43,907 nucleotides of DNA from Gammaproteobacteria bacterium. GTDB lineage: Bacteria > Pseudomonadota > Gammaproteobacteria > Chromatiales > Chromatiaceae. The notes under the pieces are model-generated. The model saw nothing but the letters and a program-made list of their open reading frames with translations, was not told where the DNA came from and did not search any database. Location of the stretch: NCBI GenBank assembly GCA_019136395.1, contig JAGVUH010000240.1, positions 1 through 43,907 on the forward strand, given 5' to 3'. Shown one piece after another: positions 34,275-42,125 of the stretch. How positions within the stretch are numbered: position 1 is the stretch's first letter; each line of letters starts with the position of its first letter. The position numbers and the translations under genes were made by a program.

Positions 34275-35609
34275 CTACGGCGATGGTGGAATCAGGCCCG
34301 CCGGGGGCTGGCGGCCGGCGAGAAAAATCCTCACCACCTGCTCCGCCGCCGCCGCGAGCAGGTCCTCGGCTTGGGCCATGGCGTCGGTCAGGCTCAGGGG
34401 GCCGGGGCAAAGGCTGAGGGCGGCGGTGAAGCCCCGGTCCGCCAGCCCCGACAGGTCCGGTTCCAGGCTACCGGCGATGGCGATACAGGGCATGCCGGCC
34501 TGCCTGGCCCGCGCGGCGACCAGCGCCGGGGCCTTGCCGGCCAGGGTCTGGCTATCCAGCCGCCCTTCCGTGGTGAGGACGAGATCGGCCCCAGCGAGGT
34601 GGCGGTCGAAATCCAGCATCTCCAGCACGAGTTCGGCCCCCGGCCGCAACCGGGCGCCACAAAAGGCCCGTAGGCCGAAACCCAGGCCACCGGCGGCACC
34701 GGCCCCAGGCTGCTCGGCCAGCGCCCGCGAGGCCGGCTCCGCCGTGGAATCCTTGGGGGTCCCCGCGTGACTGGTTGCGGGTACCACGTCCCTTGACGCG
34801 TTCGTCGGGTCAGTGGGATCGAGTACCAACCCTCTTGGCTCGTTCACCAGGTCCCCGAGTTCGTGGTCCTCATCCCCGGACCGGCGGACCCCGGTCGGGA
34901 ACCCCTCCGCCACCAGGGCCGCGAGGTGGGCGAGCCCGGCATCCAACCGTGCCACCTGTGCGGGGCTGGCCCCCTTCTGGGGACCATAGACGGCCGCCGC
35001 GCCCCGGGGACCCGTCAGGGGATTGTCCACGTCGCACACCGCTTGGAGGTCGACCCTGGCCAGGCGCGGATCGGCGCCGCTGGCGTCGATGCGGGCGATG
35101 GCGGCGAGGCCGGCGCCGGTGGGCGGCACCTCGCCACCGGCGGCGTCGAGGAACCGGAACCCCAGGGCGCCGGCCATGCCGATGCCGCCATCGGTGGTGG
35201 CGCTGCCACCGATGCCCACCAGCAGGGTCTCGGCCCCCAGGTCGAGGGCGGCGCGGATCAGTTCACCAGTCCCCCGGGTCGTGGTGTGAAGGGGGTTGCG
35301 CTCGGCCTCGGGCACCAGGGCCAGGCCGCTGGCCAGGGCCATCTCGATCAGGGCCAGCCGGCGCTCCGGCACCCAGGCCAGGGCCGCCTCGACCGGGGTG
35401 AAACGGGGACCGGTCACCCGGACCGCGATGCGCCGGGCCGCCAGGACATCCAGGGCCAGTTCCAGCAGGCCATCCCCCCCGTCGGCGACCGGCACCGCGA
35501 CGAGTTCGGCCCCCGGCGCCGCCCGACGCACCCCCCGGGCCAGGGCCCGGGCCGCGGCGCCGGCACCGCAACTCCCCTTGAGGGCATTAGGAGCGAGCAG
35601 AATCTTCAT
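34275..35609 (-). CDS. glxK: Glycerate kinase (GarK/GlxK family) with a ~60-residue insert
   Basis: The protein starts MKILLAPNALKGSCGAGAAA and carries the family hallmarks: PVADGGDGLLE, GIGGSATTDGGIGMAGALG near residue 130, DVDNPLTGPRGAAAVYGPQKGA near residue 200, and TTEGRLDSQTLAGKAP near residue 360. It phosphorylates D-glycerate with ATP, linking glyoxylate or tartronate metabolism, including photorespiratory products, to glycolysis. Family members are about 380 residues; this one has 444. The extra length is an in-frame segment at about residues 240-305 (34690-34892) rich in D, P, T, A and S, just before the conserved AGGLGFGLRAF. It sits where relatives have a short loop, so activity may be kept. 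It is a single-gene unit flanked by intergenic repeats. Confidence 0.9.
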   Translation of the reverse strand: MKILLAPNALKGSCGAGAAARALARGVRRAAPGAELVAVPVADGGDGLLELALDVLAARRIAVRVTGPRFTPVEAALAWVPERRLALIEMALASGLALVPEAERNPLHTTTRGTGELIRAALDLGAETLLVGIGGSATTDGGIGMAGALGFRFLDAAGGEVPPTGAGLAAIARIDASGADPRLARVDLQAVCDVDNPLTGPRGAAAVYGPQKGASPAQVARLDAGLAHLAALVAEGFPTGVRRSGDEDHELGDLVNEPRGLVLDPTDPTNASRDVVPATSHAGTPKDSTAEPASRALAEQPGAGAAGGLGFGLRAFCGARLRPGAELVLEMLDFDRHLAGADLVLTTEGRLDSQTLAGKAPALVAARARQAGMPCIAIAGSLEPDLSGLADRGFTAALSLCPGPLSLTDAMAQAEDLLAAAAEQVVRIFLAGRQPPAGLIPPSP

Positions 35610-35652
35610 GGCCAGGCATCCCGAGTCCCCTCCGCACAGCCGGTTCCGGGCC

Positions 35653-35725
35653 CATGCCAGTGAATACGGAGGGACACTTTCGATTCCGCGTCAGCAGGTT
35701 ATAACCATCGGCGTTCACTGGCATG
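35653..35725. repeat. 12-bp inverted repeat upstream of the glycerate kinase gene
   Basis: CATGCCAGTGAA (35653-35664) and TTCACTGGCATG (35714-35725) are perfect reverse complements, 49 bp apart. The right arm lies inside dispersed repeat A. It could form a long-loop hairpin or mark the ends of a small non-autonomous element. Confidence 0.65.
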
Positions 35726-35760
35726 CCTGACAGTCGACTTTTCGGCGGGGGCTCAATCCC
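35680..35760. repeat. Dispersed intergenic repeat A, copy 1
   Basis: The stretch TTATAACCATCGGCGTTCAC through CGACTTTTCGGC to CTCAA matches, with scattered differences, a stretch at 40299-40371 that reads TTATAATCATCAGCGTGCAC through CGACTTTTCGGC. Both copies are in non-coding DNA. Confidence 0.65.
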
Positions 35761-35892
35761 GAGGGATCAGAATCTTGAGGGATCAAAATCTGCAGGGGCT
35801 TCAGACACCAAGCAAGAGCTTGATCAGCCGCAACCCCAGGGTCGCCAGGCCCACCCATTCCCAGACCCGGTCGCGGTGCGGCCGCCGGGCGA

Positions 35893-36855
35893 TCAGGCCG
35901 GCACGGCGGCCTGGGCCCGGGCGAGGGGGGCATCGGGCTCCGCCAATCGGCGGACGGTGTTGGGCAGATGCGCCAGCAACACGCCGGCGAAGGCTGCCAG
36001 GGCCTGGGGCCGGGGGAAGCTGCGCCGGTAGACCAGGGAGATGCGGCGAAAGGCGTCGGGCAGTTCCAGGCGCCGGGCAATGATGCCGGAATCGGTCATC
36101 CAGCCGCCGCGGATGGCCAGGGCCGGGACCAGGGTGCACCCAAAGCCGGCCCCGACCAGTTGCAGCAGGGTTTCCAGACTGGCCGCCCGCAGGTCCGCCA
36201 TCTCCCCCTGGTGGGGGCGTTCCCGCAGGTGGCAGACCTCCATGACCTGATGGGTCAGACAATGGCCCTCGGCCAGGAGCAGCAGCTCGATCTCGGTCAG
36301 GTCCTGGGCGCTGATCTCATCCTTAAAATAGAGGGGATGGTTTCGAGGATGGGCCAGCCAGAAGGGCTCGTCGAAGAGGGGGGCCTGGACCAGTTCGGGC
36401 TGGTCGACGGGGGTGGCCAGCAGGGCCGCGTCCAGGTCATGCCGCTGCAGGCGGGCCAGCAGGGATTCGGTCAACTCCTCCGACAGCACCAGGCGCAGTT
36501 GCGGATACTGGCGCTTGAGGGGCACCAGCAGCAAGGGGACGAGGTAGGGGCTTAGGGTGGGGATGGCGCCGATGCGCAGGGGACCGTCCAGCGGGTCCTG
36601 ATGGGCGCGGGCGACCCGCTCGATGGCCTCCACCTGCTCCTGCAACAGGCGGGCATGGTGCAGGAGGGTCTGGCCGATGGGGGTGATCTCGACCGAGCGG
36701 TTGGTGCGCTCGAACAGGATCACCCCCAGTTCCTCCTCCAGTTTCTTGATCTGGCCGCTCAGGGTCGGCTGGCTGACGAAGCAGTTCTCGGCGGCCTTGC
36801 CGAAGTGGCGGGCATCGGCAACGGCCAGGATGTACTTGATGTCGCGCAGATTCAT
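35893..36855 (-). CDS. oxyR: Hydrogen peroxide sensor/regulator OxyR
   Basis: This 320-residue LysR-family regulator matches OxyR along its length. The N-terminal winged helix reads SQPTLSGQIKKLEEELGV. The regulatory domain contains GHCLTHQVMEVC. The two cysteines fall at residues 199 and 208, the same positions as the redox pair of Escherichia coli OxyR, so disulfide switching by H2O2 should be kept. It activates peroxide-defence genes and usually represses itself. No catalase, peroxidase or ahpC gene is next to it; the arg cluster is divergent, with 413 bp between. The start at 36855 (MNLRDIKYILAV) aligns with the family start. A C-terminal extension of about 15 residues is present. Confidence 0.94.
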   Translation of the reverse strand: MNLRDIKYILAVADARHFGKAAENCFVSQPTLSGQIKKLEEELGVILFERTNRSVEITPIGQTLLHHARLLQEQVEAIERVARAHQDPLDGPLRIGAIPTLSPYLVPLLLVPLKRQYPQLRLVLSEELTESLLARLQRHDLDAALLATPVDQPELVQAPLFDEPFWLAHPRNHPLYFKDEISAQDLTEIELLLLAEGHCLTHQVMEVCHLRERPHQGEMADLRAASLETLLQLVGAGFGCTLVPALAIRGGWMTDSGIIARRLELPDAFRRISLVYRRSFPRPQALAAFAGVLLAHLPNTVRRLAEPDAPLARAQAAVPA

Positions 36856-37009
36856 CGGGCGCTGGCATTCTCGCTATCTCCGGGAGGCAGGCTCAAGGAT
36901 AATCAAATCCCCGGCGGATTTCCCCTCTTACTGTCGTGAGGTGGCTTGCTGCCAAGGGGTTGGGCCAGGCCCATCCCGGAAGGGAATGGCTTCGCTGGCG
37001 CTTCTCCCC

Positions 37010-37070
37010 AACTGGCGGGAGCGCCCGCGCCACCCCCCTGAAATTGAAAGCCTTTATCGTGACTTTCACG
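37010..37070. repeat. Dispersed intergenic repeat B, copy 1
   Basis: ACTGGCGGGAG...CGCGCCACC followed by CCTGAAATTGAAAGC and TGACTTTCAC aligns with 40131-40190 (ACTGGCATGAG...CGCGCCACC, CCTGAGATTGAAGG, TGACTTACA). About three quarters of positions agree by eye. Both copies are non-coding. Confidence 0.6.
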
Positions 37071-37154
37071 CCAAATTGCCAGGTGAGATCAGGCCCTGGT
37101 CAGATCTGTCCCCCTGGCGCAACATGTCGCAAAATCGTAATGGTAGTCAAGGGC

Positions 37155-37184
37155 TTGGCAGCGCTTCACGGACCTGGCTATAAT
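37155..37184 (+). promoter_or_regulatory. Strong sigma-70-type promoter upstream of argD
   Basis: TTGGCA (37155-37160) and a perfect TATAAT (37179-37184) are separated by 18 bp. The expected transcription start is near 37191. An imperfect inverted repeat (GTCAAGGG ... CCCTTGAC, 37147-37154 and 37190-37197) brackets the promoter. It is the only clear promoter ahead of argD. Confidence 0.7.
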
Positions 37185-37209
37185 CCTGCCCCTTGACAGT
37201 TTGATCCGA

Positions 37210-37247
37210 GGCGGCTCCCGTTCAGCCGGAGCCGCCTTTTTCTTTTT
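37210..37247 (+). terminator. Intrinsic terminator between the argD promoter and argD
   Basis: GGCGGCTCC (37210-37218) pairs perfectly with GGAGCCGCC (37228-37236) around a 9-nt loop and is followed by TTTTTCTTTTT. It begins only about 20 nt after the predicted transcription start and ends about 20 nt before the argD start codon. So it is either an attenuator for the arg genes or the end of a ~55-nt transcript. Confidence 0.8.
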
Positions 37248-37268
37248 GGCTATGGAAGGGTTCCGAGC

Positions 37269-38468
37269 ATGACCGACCCCTTGATGGCGACCTACCGGCG
37301 CCTGCCCGTCACCTTCACCCACGGCGAGGGCGCCTGGCTCTGGGATCAGGCCGGCACGCGCTACCTCGACGCCCTGTCGGGCATCGCCGTCTGCGGGCTG
37401 GGCCATGCCCATCCCGCAGTGCGGGAGGCCCTGTGCGACCAGGCCGGGACCCTGGTGCATACCTCCAACCTCTATCAGATCGCCGCCCAGACCGAGCTCG
37501 GCGCCCGCCTGACCGCCCTGGCGGGCATGGACCGGGTCTTCTTCGGCAACTCCGGGGCCGAGGCCAACGAGGCCGCCATCAAGCTGGCCCGTCTCCATGG
37601 CCACCACCGGGGCGTGGAGAAACCCGCCATCCTGGTCATGGAGAACAGTTTCCACGGCCGGACCCTGGCCACCCTCACCGCCACCGGCAACCGCAAGGTC
37701 CAGGCCGGCTTCGAGCCCCTGGTGCAGGGTTTCGTCCGCGTCCCCTACGACGACCTGGCGGCGGTGGAGACCGCCGGGGCCAACCGCCACGACCTGGTCG
37801 CCATCCTGGTCGAGCCCATCCAGGGCGAGGGCGGCATCCGTGTCCCCGCCCCCGACTACCTGCCGCGCCTGCGGGAGATCTGTGACCGCCACGGCTGGCT
37901 GCTGATGCTGGACGAGATCCAGACCGGCATGGGACGCACCGGCAAGCTCTTCGCCCATCAGCACAGTGACATCCAGCCCGACGTCATGACCCTGGCCAAG
38001 GGCCTGGCCAACGGCGTGCCCATCGGCGCCTGCCTGGCGCGAGGGGCGGCGGCGGAGGTCCTGGGACCCGGCACGCACGGCTCCACCTTCGGCGGCAACC
38101 CCCTGGCCTGCCGGGCCGCCAGCGCCGTGCTGGCGACCATCGAGGCCGAGGGCCTGACGGCCCGGGCTGCCGAGCGGGGCGAGCAGATCCTGGCCGGCTT
38201 CCGCCAGGCCCTGGCCCACCAGCCCGGGGTGCTGGACATCCGCGGACGGGGGCTGATGATCGGCATCGAGCTCGACCGCCCCTGCGCCGAGTTGGTCGGC
38301 CAGGCCCTGGCCGCCGGGCTGCTGATCAACGTCACCGCCGACCGGGTCATCCGGCTGCTGCCGCCCCTGATCCTGGAACCAGCCCAGGCCGACCTGCTGG
38401 TCGGGGGGCTGGCGCGGCTGATCGGGGATTTCCTGGCCACCCCGCCGCCCCCGGCCCATGGAAGCTGA
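37269..38468 (+). CDS. argD: Acetylornithine aminotransferase
   Basis: This 399-residue class III PLP aminotransferase fits ArgD in length and motifs. It reads [17 protein letters not shown] near residue 35, [18 protein letters not shown] near residue 92, and [15 protein letters not shown] near residue 125. It continues with [30 protein letters not shown], and [17 protein letters not shown], where the Lys binds PLP. The enzyme converts N-acetylglutamate semialdehyde to N-acetylornithine, and often also serves lysine synthesis. GGAAGGG lies 8 nt upstream of the ATG. The gene overlaps the region of argF's start by 11 bp if the longer argF frame is used, and ends 7 bp before the preferred argF start. 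Expression is likely controlled by the promoter and terminator just upstream. Confidence 0.95.
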   Translation: MTDPLMATYRRLPVTFTHGEGAWLWDQAGTRYLDALSGIAVCGLGHAHPAVREALCDQAGTLVHTSNLYQIAAQTELGARLTALAGMDRVFFGNSGAEANEAAIKLARLHGHHRGVEKPAILVMENSFHGRTLATLTATGNRKVQAGFEPLVQGFVRVPYDDLAAVETAGANRHDLVAILVEPIQGEGGIRVPAPDYLPRLREICDRHGWLLMLDEIQTGMGRTGKLFAHQHSDIQPDVMTLAKGLANGVPIGACLARGAAAEVLGPGTHGSTFGGNPLACRAASAVLATIEAEGLTARAAERGEQILAGFRQALAHQPGVLDIRGRGLMIGIELDRPCAELVGQALAAGLLINVTADRVIRLLPPLILEPAQADLLVGGLARLIGDFLATPPPPAHGS

Positions 38469-38475
38469 GATCGCC

Positions 38476-39414
38476 ATGACGGACCCGCGCCCCCCCCGCC
38501 ACTTCCTCCGCCTGTCTGACCTGACGCCAGCCGAGGCCCGGGCCCTGCTGCGGCGGGCCACGGAACTCAAACGCCGGCACCAGGCCGGAGAGCTCTATGC
38601 CCCCCTGACCAACAAGGTCATGGGCATGATCTTCGAGAAGGCCTCCACCCGCACCCGGGTTTCCTTCGAGGCCGGCATGGCCCAGTTCGGCGGCCATGCC
38701 ATCTTCCTCTCCCCCCGGGACACCCAGCTCGGCCGGGGCGAGCCCATCGCCGACAGCGCCCGGGTCCTGTCGCGGATGGTGGACGTGATCATGATCCGCA
38801 CCTTCGCCCATGCCATCGTCGAGGAGTTCGCCGCCCATTCCCGGGTGCCGGTGATCAACGCCCTCACCGATCACCTCCACCCCTGCCAGTTGCTGGCAGA
38901 CATGCAGACCTGGTGGGAGCATCGCGGCGACATCCGCGGCCGCACCGTCGCCTGGGTGGGCGATGGCAACAACATGTGCCAGTCCTACCTGGAGGCCGCG
39001 CCCCTGTTCGATTTTCAGTTGCGCATCGCCTGTCCGGAGGGCTTCGACCCCGACCCCGGGCTCCTCGCCGCCGCCGGCGAGCGCTGCGCCCTGCTGCGCG
39101 ACCCCCGCGCGGCGGTGGCCGGGGCGGACCTGGTGGTCACCGATGTCTGGACCAGCATGGGCCAGGAGGCCGAGCAGGAGGCCCGCCTGCGCGCCTTCGC
39201 CGGCTACATCGTCGACGAGGCCATGATGGCCCTGGCCCGGCCGGACGCCCTCTTCATGCACTGCCTGCCGGCCCACCGCGGCGAGGAGGTATCCGCCGGG
39301 GTCATCGACGGTCCCCAGTCGGTGGTCTGGGATGAGGCGGAAAACCGGCTGCACAGTCAGAAGGCCTTGTTGGAATTCCTGCTGCTGGGTCCAATTTGGG
39401 AGTCCGGCGGTTAA
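38476..39414 (+). CDS. argF: Ornithine carbamoyltransferase
   Basis: The 312-residue product has the OTC signatures in order: carbamoyl-phosphate site [20 protein letters not shown] near residue 50, [26 protein letters not shown] near residue 135, [17 protein letters not shown], and ornithine-site [18 protein letters not shown] near residue 265. It makes citrulline in arginine synthesis. The ATG at 38476 ([16 protein letters not shown]) is preferred over that at 38458, because a GGAAG motif precedes it at good distance and relatives begin here; both are in frame. It follows argD with only 7 bp between stop and start, so the two are one operon. Confidence 0.95.
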   Translation: MTDPRPPRHFLRLSDLTPAEARALLRRATELKRRHQAGELYAPLTNKVMGMIFEKASTRTRVSFEAGMAQFGGHAIFLSPRDTQLGRGEPIADSARVLSRMVDVIMIRTFAHAIVEEFAAHSRVPVINALTDHLHPCQLLADMQTWWEHRGDIRGRTVAWVGDGNNMCQSYLEAAPLFDFQLRIACPEGFDPDPGLLAAAGERCALLRDPRAAVAGADLVVTDVWTSMGQEAEQEARLRAFAGYIVDEAMMALARPDALFMHCLPAHRGEEVSAGVIDGPQSVVWDEAENRLHSQKALLEFLLLGPIWESGG

Positions 39415-39426
39415 GGTACTGACGCC

Positions 39427-40119
39427 ATGAACCACCGCGCATCCTCGCTTTGGCGCCTGCCGCGTCTCTTGATGGTCCTGTGGCTGGCCGCGCCCTGGCT
39501 GGTAGCCCCGTCCCTGGCGGGGGCCGAGACCCGCTACGTCAGCGATCAGTGCGAGGTCCCCCTGCGGGCCGGCGAGAGCCTTAAGTACAAGGTGCGGCGC
39601 ACCCTGACCACCGGTACCCCCCTGGAGGTCCTCGGCAGCAACGACAAGAGCGGCTATGCCAGGGTCAAGACCGAGGATGGTCTCATCGGCTTCGTCGCCA
39701 GCGACCGGCTCCAGGTGGAGCCCGCCGCCCGGGATCAGGTCGCCGGCCTGGAGGCCAAGGTTCAGGAGCTGGAGGCCCGCTTCGCCGCCCTGCCCCCCTC
39801 CCTGCAGGAGGTCCAGGCCAGCCTGGAGGCCACCCTCGCCGACAAGCGCCGACTGGAGGAGGAGTTGCTCAGCATCCGCCAGGCCGCCGGCGACGCCCCG
39901 CGCATCCTGCGGGAGCGGGGCGAGCTGCGGCAGACGGTCGCCGATCTCACCCGCCAGGTGGCCGAACTGGAGCAGATCAACCGGGAATTGGACCATAGCA
40001 ATAACCAGCGCTGGTTCCTCATCGGCGGTGGGGTCATCGTCGGCGGTATCCTCATCGGCTTCTTCCTGCCCCAGGTGCGTATCGGTCGTCGCGCCCGGAC
40101 CTTCAACTCCCGTCTCTGA
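39427..40119 (+). CDS. ygiM: YgiM-like SH3 domain membrane protein (TIGR04211 family)
   Basis: This 230-residue protein has an N-terminal signal sequence (LLMVLWLAAPWLVAP, cleavage near AGA-ET). A bacterial SH3 domain follows (about 36-98: RYVSDQCEVPLRAG, then GYARVKTEDGLIGFV). Next is a coiled coil (about 100-195) and a C-terminal membrane helix (FLIGGGVIVGGILIGFFLP) with a short basic tail. The order is that of E. coli YgiM and TIGR04211 proteins, so the SH3 and coiled coil should face the periplasm, anchored in the inner membrane. The cellular role is not well established; a cell-envelope function is likely. It begins 12 bp after argF and is probably co-transcribed, although its function is unrelated to arginine. 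Confidence 0.9.
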   Translation: MNHRASSLWRLPRLLMVLWLAAPWLVAPSLAGAETRYVSDQCEVPLRAGESLKYKVRRTLTTGTPLEVLGSNDKSGYARVKTEDGLIGFVASDRLQVEPAARDQVAGLEAKVQELEARFAALPPSLQEVQASLEATLADKRRLEEELLSIRQAAGDAPRILRERGELRQTVADLTRQVAELEQINRELDHSNNQRWFLIGGGVIVGGILIGFFLPQVRIGRRARTFNSRL

Positions 40120-40130
40120 AGCCCGCCCTC

Positions 40131-40190
40131 ACTGGCATGAGGTGACGCGCCACCTGCCTGAGATTGAAGGTTTTCTCTGACTTACAATCG
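40131..40190. repeat. Dispersed intergenic repeat B, copy 2
   Basis: See the match to 37010-37070: shared blocks CGCGCCACC, CCTGA-ATTGAA and TGACTT in the same order and spacing. This copy begins right after the ygiM stop. Confidence 0.6.
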
Positions 40191-40298
40191 ATTGACCATG
40201 CCCCCTTGCCTCAAATCCCCCCTGCTCATCACCCTTGAATCCCCTCCTAAAAGCTATTCCCGGGATGCATCAGCGAATCCCGATAAATTATTTTCCAT

Positions 40299-40371
40299 AT
40301 TCATCAGTATATTATAATCATCAGCGTGCACTGACAGACCCGGTTTTCGACTTTTCGGCTTGGACTCACCC
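40299..40371. repeat. Dispersed intergenic repeat A, copy 2
   Basis: It pairs with 35680-35760 through the shared blocks TTATAA-CATC-GCGT-CACTG and CGACTTTTCGGC. It lies between the convergent ygiM and chaN-like genes, in a locally AT-rich stretch. Confidence 0.65.
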
Positions 40372-40389
40372 TGTTCCCTGGCCGGCCGC

Positions 40390-41631
40390 TCAGTGTAATT
40401 CCACCTCCAGTGTAAGACGTTCCGCGGCGTCCGACTCACCCCGTTCCACCGCCACCGGCAGCTTCTGACCGGGACGGCTGTCCATGAGCGCCAGGCGGAT
40501 GTCGGCATAGACATCAGTGGCCTGGTCGCCCACCCGCACGATGCGGTCGCCCTCCTTCATCCCCGCCGCTAAGGCACCGCTGTTGTCGCTGAAGCCCTGG
40601 ACGGCGACACCTGGGCCCTTGGCCGCCGTATCCAGCATCACCCCCAACCGGCCGGTGGCGGCGAGTTCGATCCGACGGGGGTAAAGCAGGAAGTCGGCGA
40701 CCTGGGGCTCCAGGTCGCGCTGGCCCCCATTGAGGACGATGGCGGATGACGGGGGGGCGGACGTAGACGTGGCTAAGCGGCGCAATAGCCGGCTGGGGAT
40801 GCCCTGGCCGTACTCCAGATGGCCGCTGCCGGCGAGAATCACCAATTGTTTACCGGGATGGTCCTGAAGATAGCGGGCGGCGCGCTCGGCCATGCCCTCG
40901 TCCCACAGCAACTGGACGGCGAGAAAGCGCTCGAAGTCCTGGTCCGGATTCGGGTCCTGGCCCTCGCCCCCCTCCTTTTGCTCCAGCTGCTTTCCTTTGG
41001 GATGCAGGTCGAAGACCGCCTTGACCCGCTGCCGATAGGCGGGGTCGCTGCCATCGATCTCCGTGGGGATGCGGGCGCGCTCCTCCGGGGACAGGGCCTC
41101 CAGCCCACCCTGGCCGACCTTGGCGGTGATCTCCCGCTCCAGATTCAGGGCGATGACGGGGATGCCATGCTCCCGGGCGAAGCGCAGGATGGGCCGATAG
41201 AGGCGGTAGTCGAAGCGCCAGCGCTCGAAGTAGTCCGTGCGCCGCAGCATTTCGCCCTCGTCGATCTCCCCGGCGACATAGGCATCCAGGGCCGGCTGGA
41301 AGGGCTGCTGGAACATCTCCATGCCGATGGCCAGGTCCGCGCCCCGCTGGTGCAGCCCACGGATGATTGCCAACTGATTGATGTGGTCCTCGTACCGATC
41401 ATGGGCCTCGCCGACGAACACCACCCGACGCTCCGCCAGGCGGGGGATCAGGGCCTCGAGGTTGGTCAGGTTGGTCAGATCGACGACGGCGGTGCGGGTA
41501 TCCAGGAGTTGGTCCTCCCCCAAGGGCACGGCTGCCGGCGGTGTCGAAGCCTGGCCAAGGGCAGGCTGCACCAGGCAGAGGAACAGGAAGCCGCCAATCG
41601 TCGCGCGTAAGGGATGAGGCAGATCAGACAT
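40390..41631 (-). CDS. ChaN-like (DUF399) protein fused to a PDZ domain
   Basis: The ATG at 41631 (MSDLPHPLRATIGGFLFLCL) places a signal peptide at the N-terminus (cleavage near ALG-QA), so it is preferred over the longer frame. The product has 413 residues. The ChaN/DUF399 domain spans about 45-300 and shows RRVVFVGEAHDRYEDH, IGMEMFQQPFQP, and VILAGSGHLEYGQGIP; ChaN proteins bind haem and are linked to iron uptake. A PDZ domain follows (about 325-410: LGVMLDTAAKGPGVAVQG then AAGMKEGDRIVRVGD). The combination suggests an envelope protein recognising haem or peptide ends. No haem transporter is nearby. Confidence 0.88.
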   Translation of the reverse strand: MSDLPHPLRATIGGFLFLCLVQPALGQASTPPAAVPLGEDQLLDTRTAVVDLTNLTNLEALIPRLAERRVVFVGEAHDRYEDHINQLAIIRGLHQRGADLAIGMEMFQQPFQPALDAYVAGEIDEGEMLRRTDYFERWRFDYRLYRPILRFAREHGIPVIALNLEREITAKVGQGGLEALSPEERARIPTEIDGSDPAYRQRVKAVFDLHPKGKQLEQKEGGEGQDPNPDQDFERFLAVQLLWDEGMAERAARYLQDHPGKQLVILAGSGHLEYGQGIPSRLLRRLATSTSAPPSSAIVLNGGQRDLEPQVADFLLYPRRIELAATGRLGVMLDTAAKGPGVAVQGFSDNSGALAAGMKEGDRIVRVGDQATDVYADIRLALMDSRPGQKLPVAVERGESDAAERLTLEVELH

Positions 41632-42125
41632 GGGTTTCTCACTGGCTGTAAGTGGCGAAAATGGCAGAGGTCGGGGGCCGACCCAAGCCCAGGATCGAAG
41701 AGATTGGCGTATTCGTTCAGACCCCTCGCGCCCGGGAGGGCGTCGGTAGCGCAAACCGCTGGTGCTCTAACGCCCTCCCCACTGGCGGGGGAGGGTTGGT
41801 GAGAGGGGGACTGAACGGTTACAGAGGGTCTATAGCTTCCCACCGTGAATCGATCTTGGGTTTTCCCGGGTCGAATGCGCCCCTTTCGGCGCTATCTGGG
41901 GTCAGATAGGCCGGGATCATACTGGCCCGCCGCCATTTCTCGAAGGCAGGTAGCGCCCTTTTTCCCTACCAGAGCAGAGCAGAGCAGTTCAGGCCATGCC
42001 TGGCCAGGCCAAGGGAGGCTGTGCCAAAGCCCTTGCCTAGCGCTCCTCGGTCGGGACAGAAAATTTGCACATCCGTTCGCGGTTGATACAGTCATATGTT
42101 CAGCTTTATGTCGCGGGGTAGCGCC
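41632..42125. other. Intergenic region between divergent chaN-like and peptidase genes
   Basis: About 490 bp with no supported gene. It contains the G/C-rich hairpin at 41773-41795, a short AGAGC tandem run at about 41971-41985 and a weak promoter-like pair (TTGATA near 42084 and TTATGT 17 bp on) ahead of the peptidase. Confidence 0.45.
41773..41795. repeat. Perfect 8-bp hairpin in a CCCTCCCC/GGGGAGGG element
   Basis: CCCTCCCC (41773-41780) pairs with GGGGAGGG (41788-41795). The following GGTGAGAGGGGG resembles the G-rich stretch at about 1050-1075, upstream of the AEC gene. Such CCCTCTCCCC elements are scattered in many proteobacterial genomes. There is no T-run, so it is not a clear terminator. 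Confidence 0.45.

Noticed and set aside
38347..39996. 549-codon minus-strand frame opposite argF and ygiM
   Set aside because: Shadow; argF and ygiM are complete on the plus strand.
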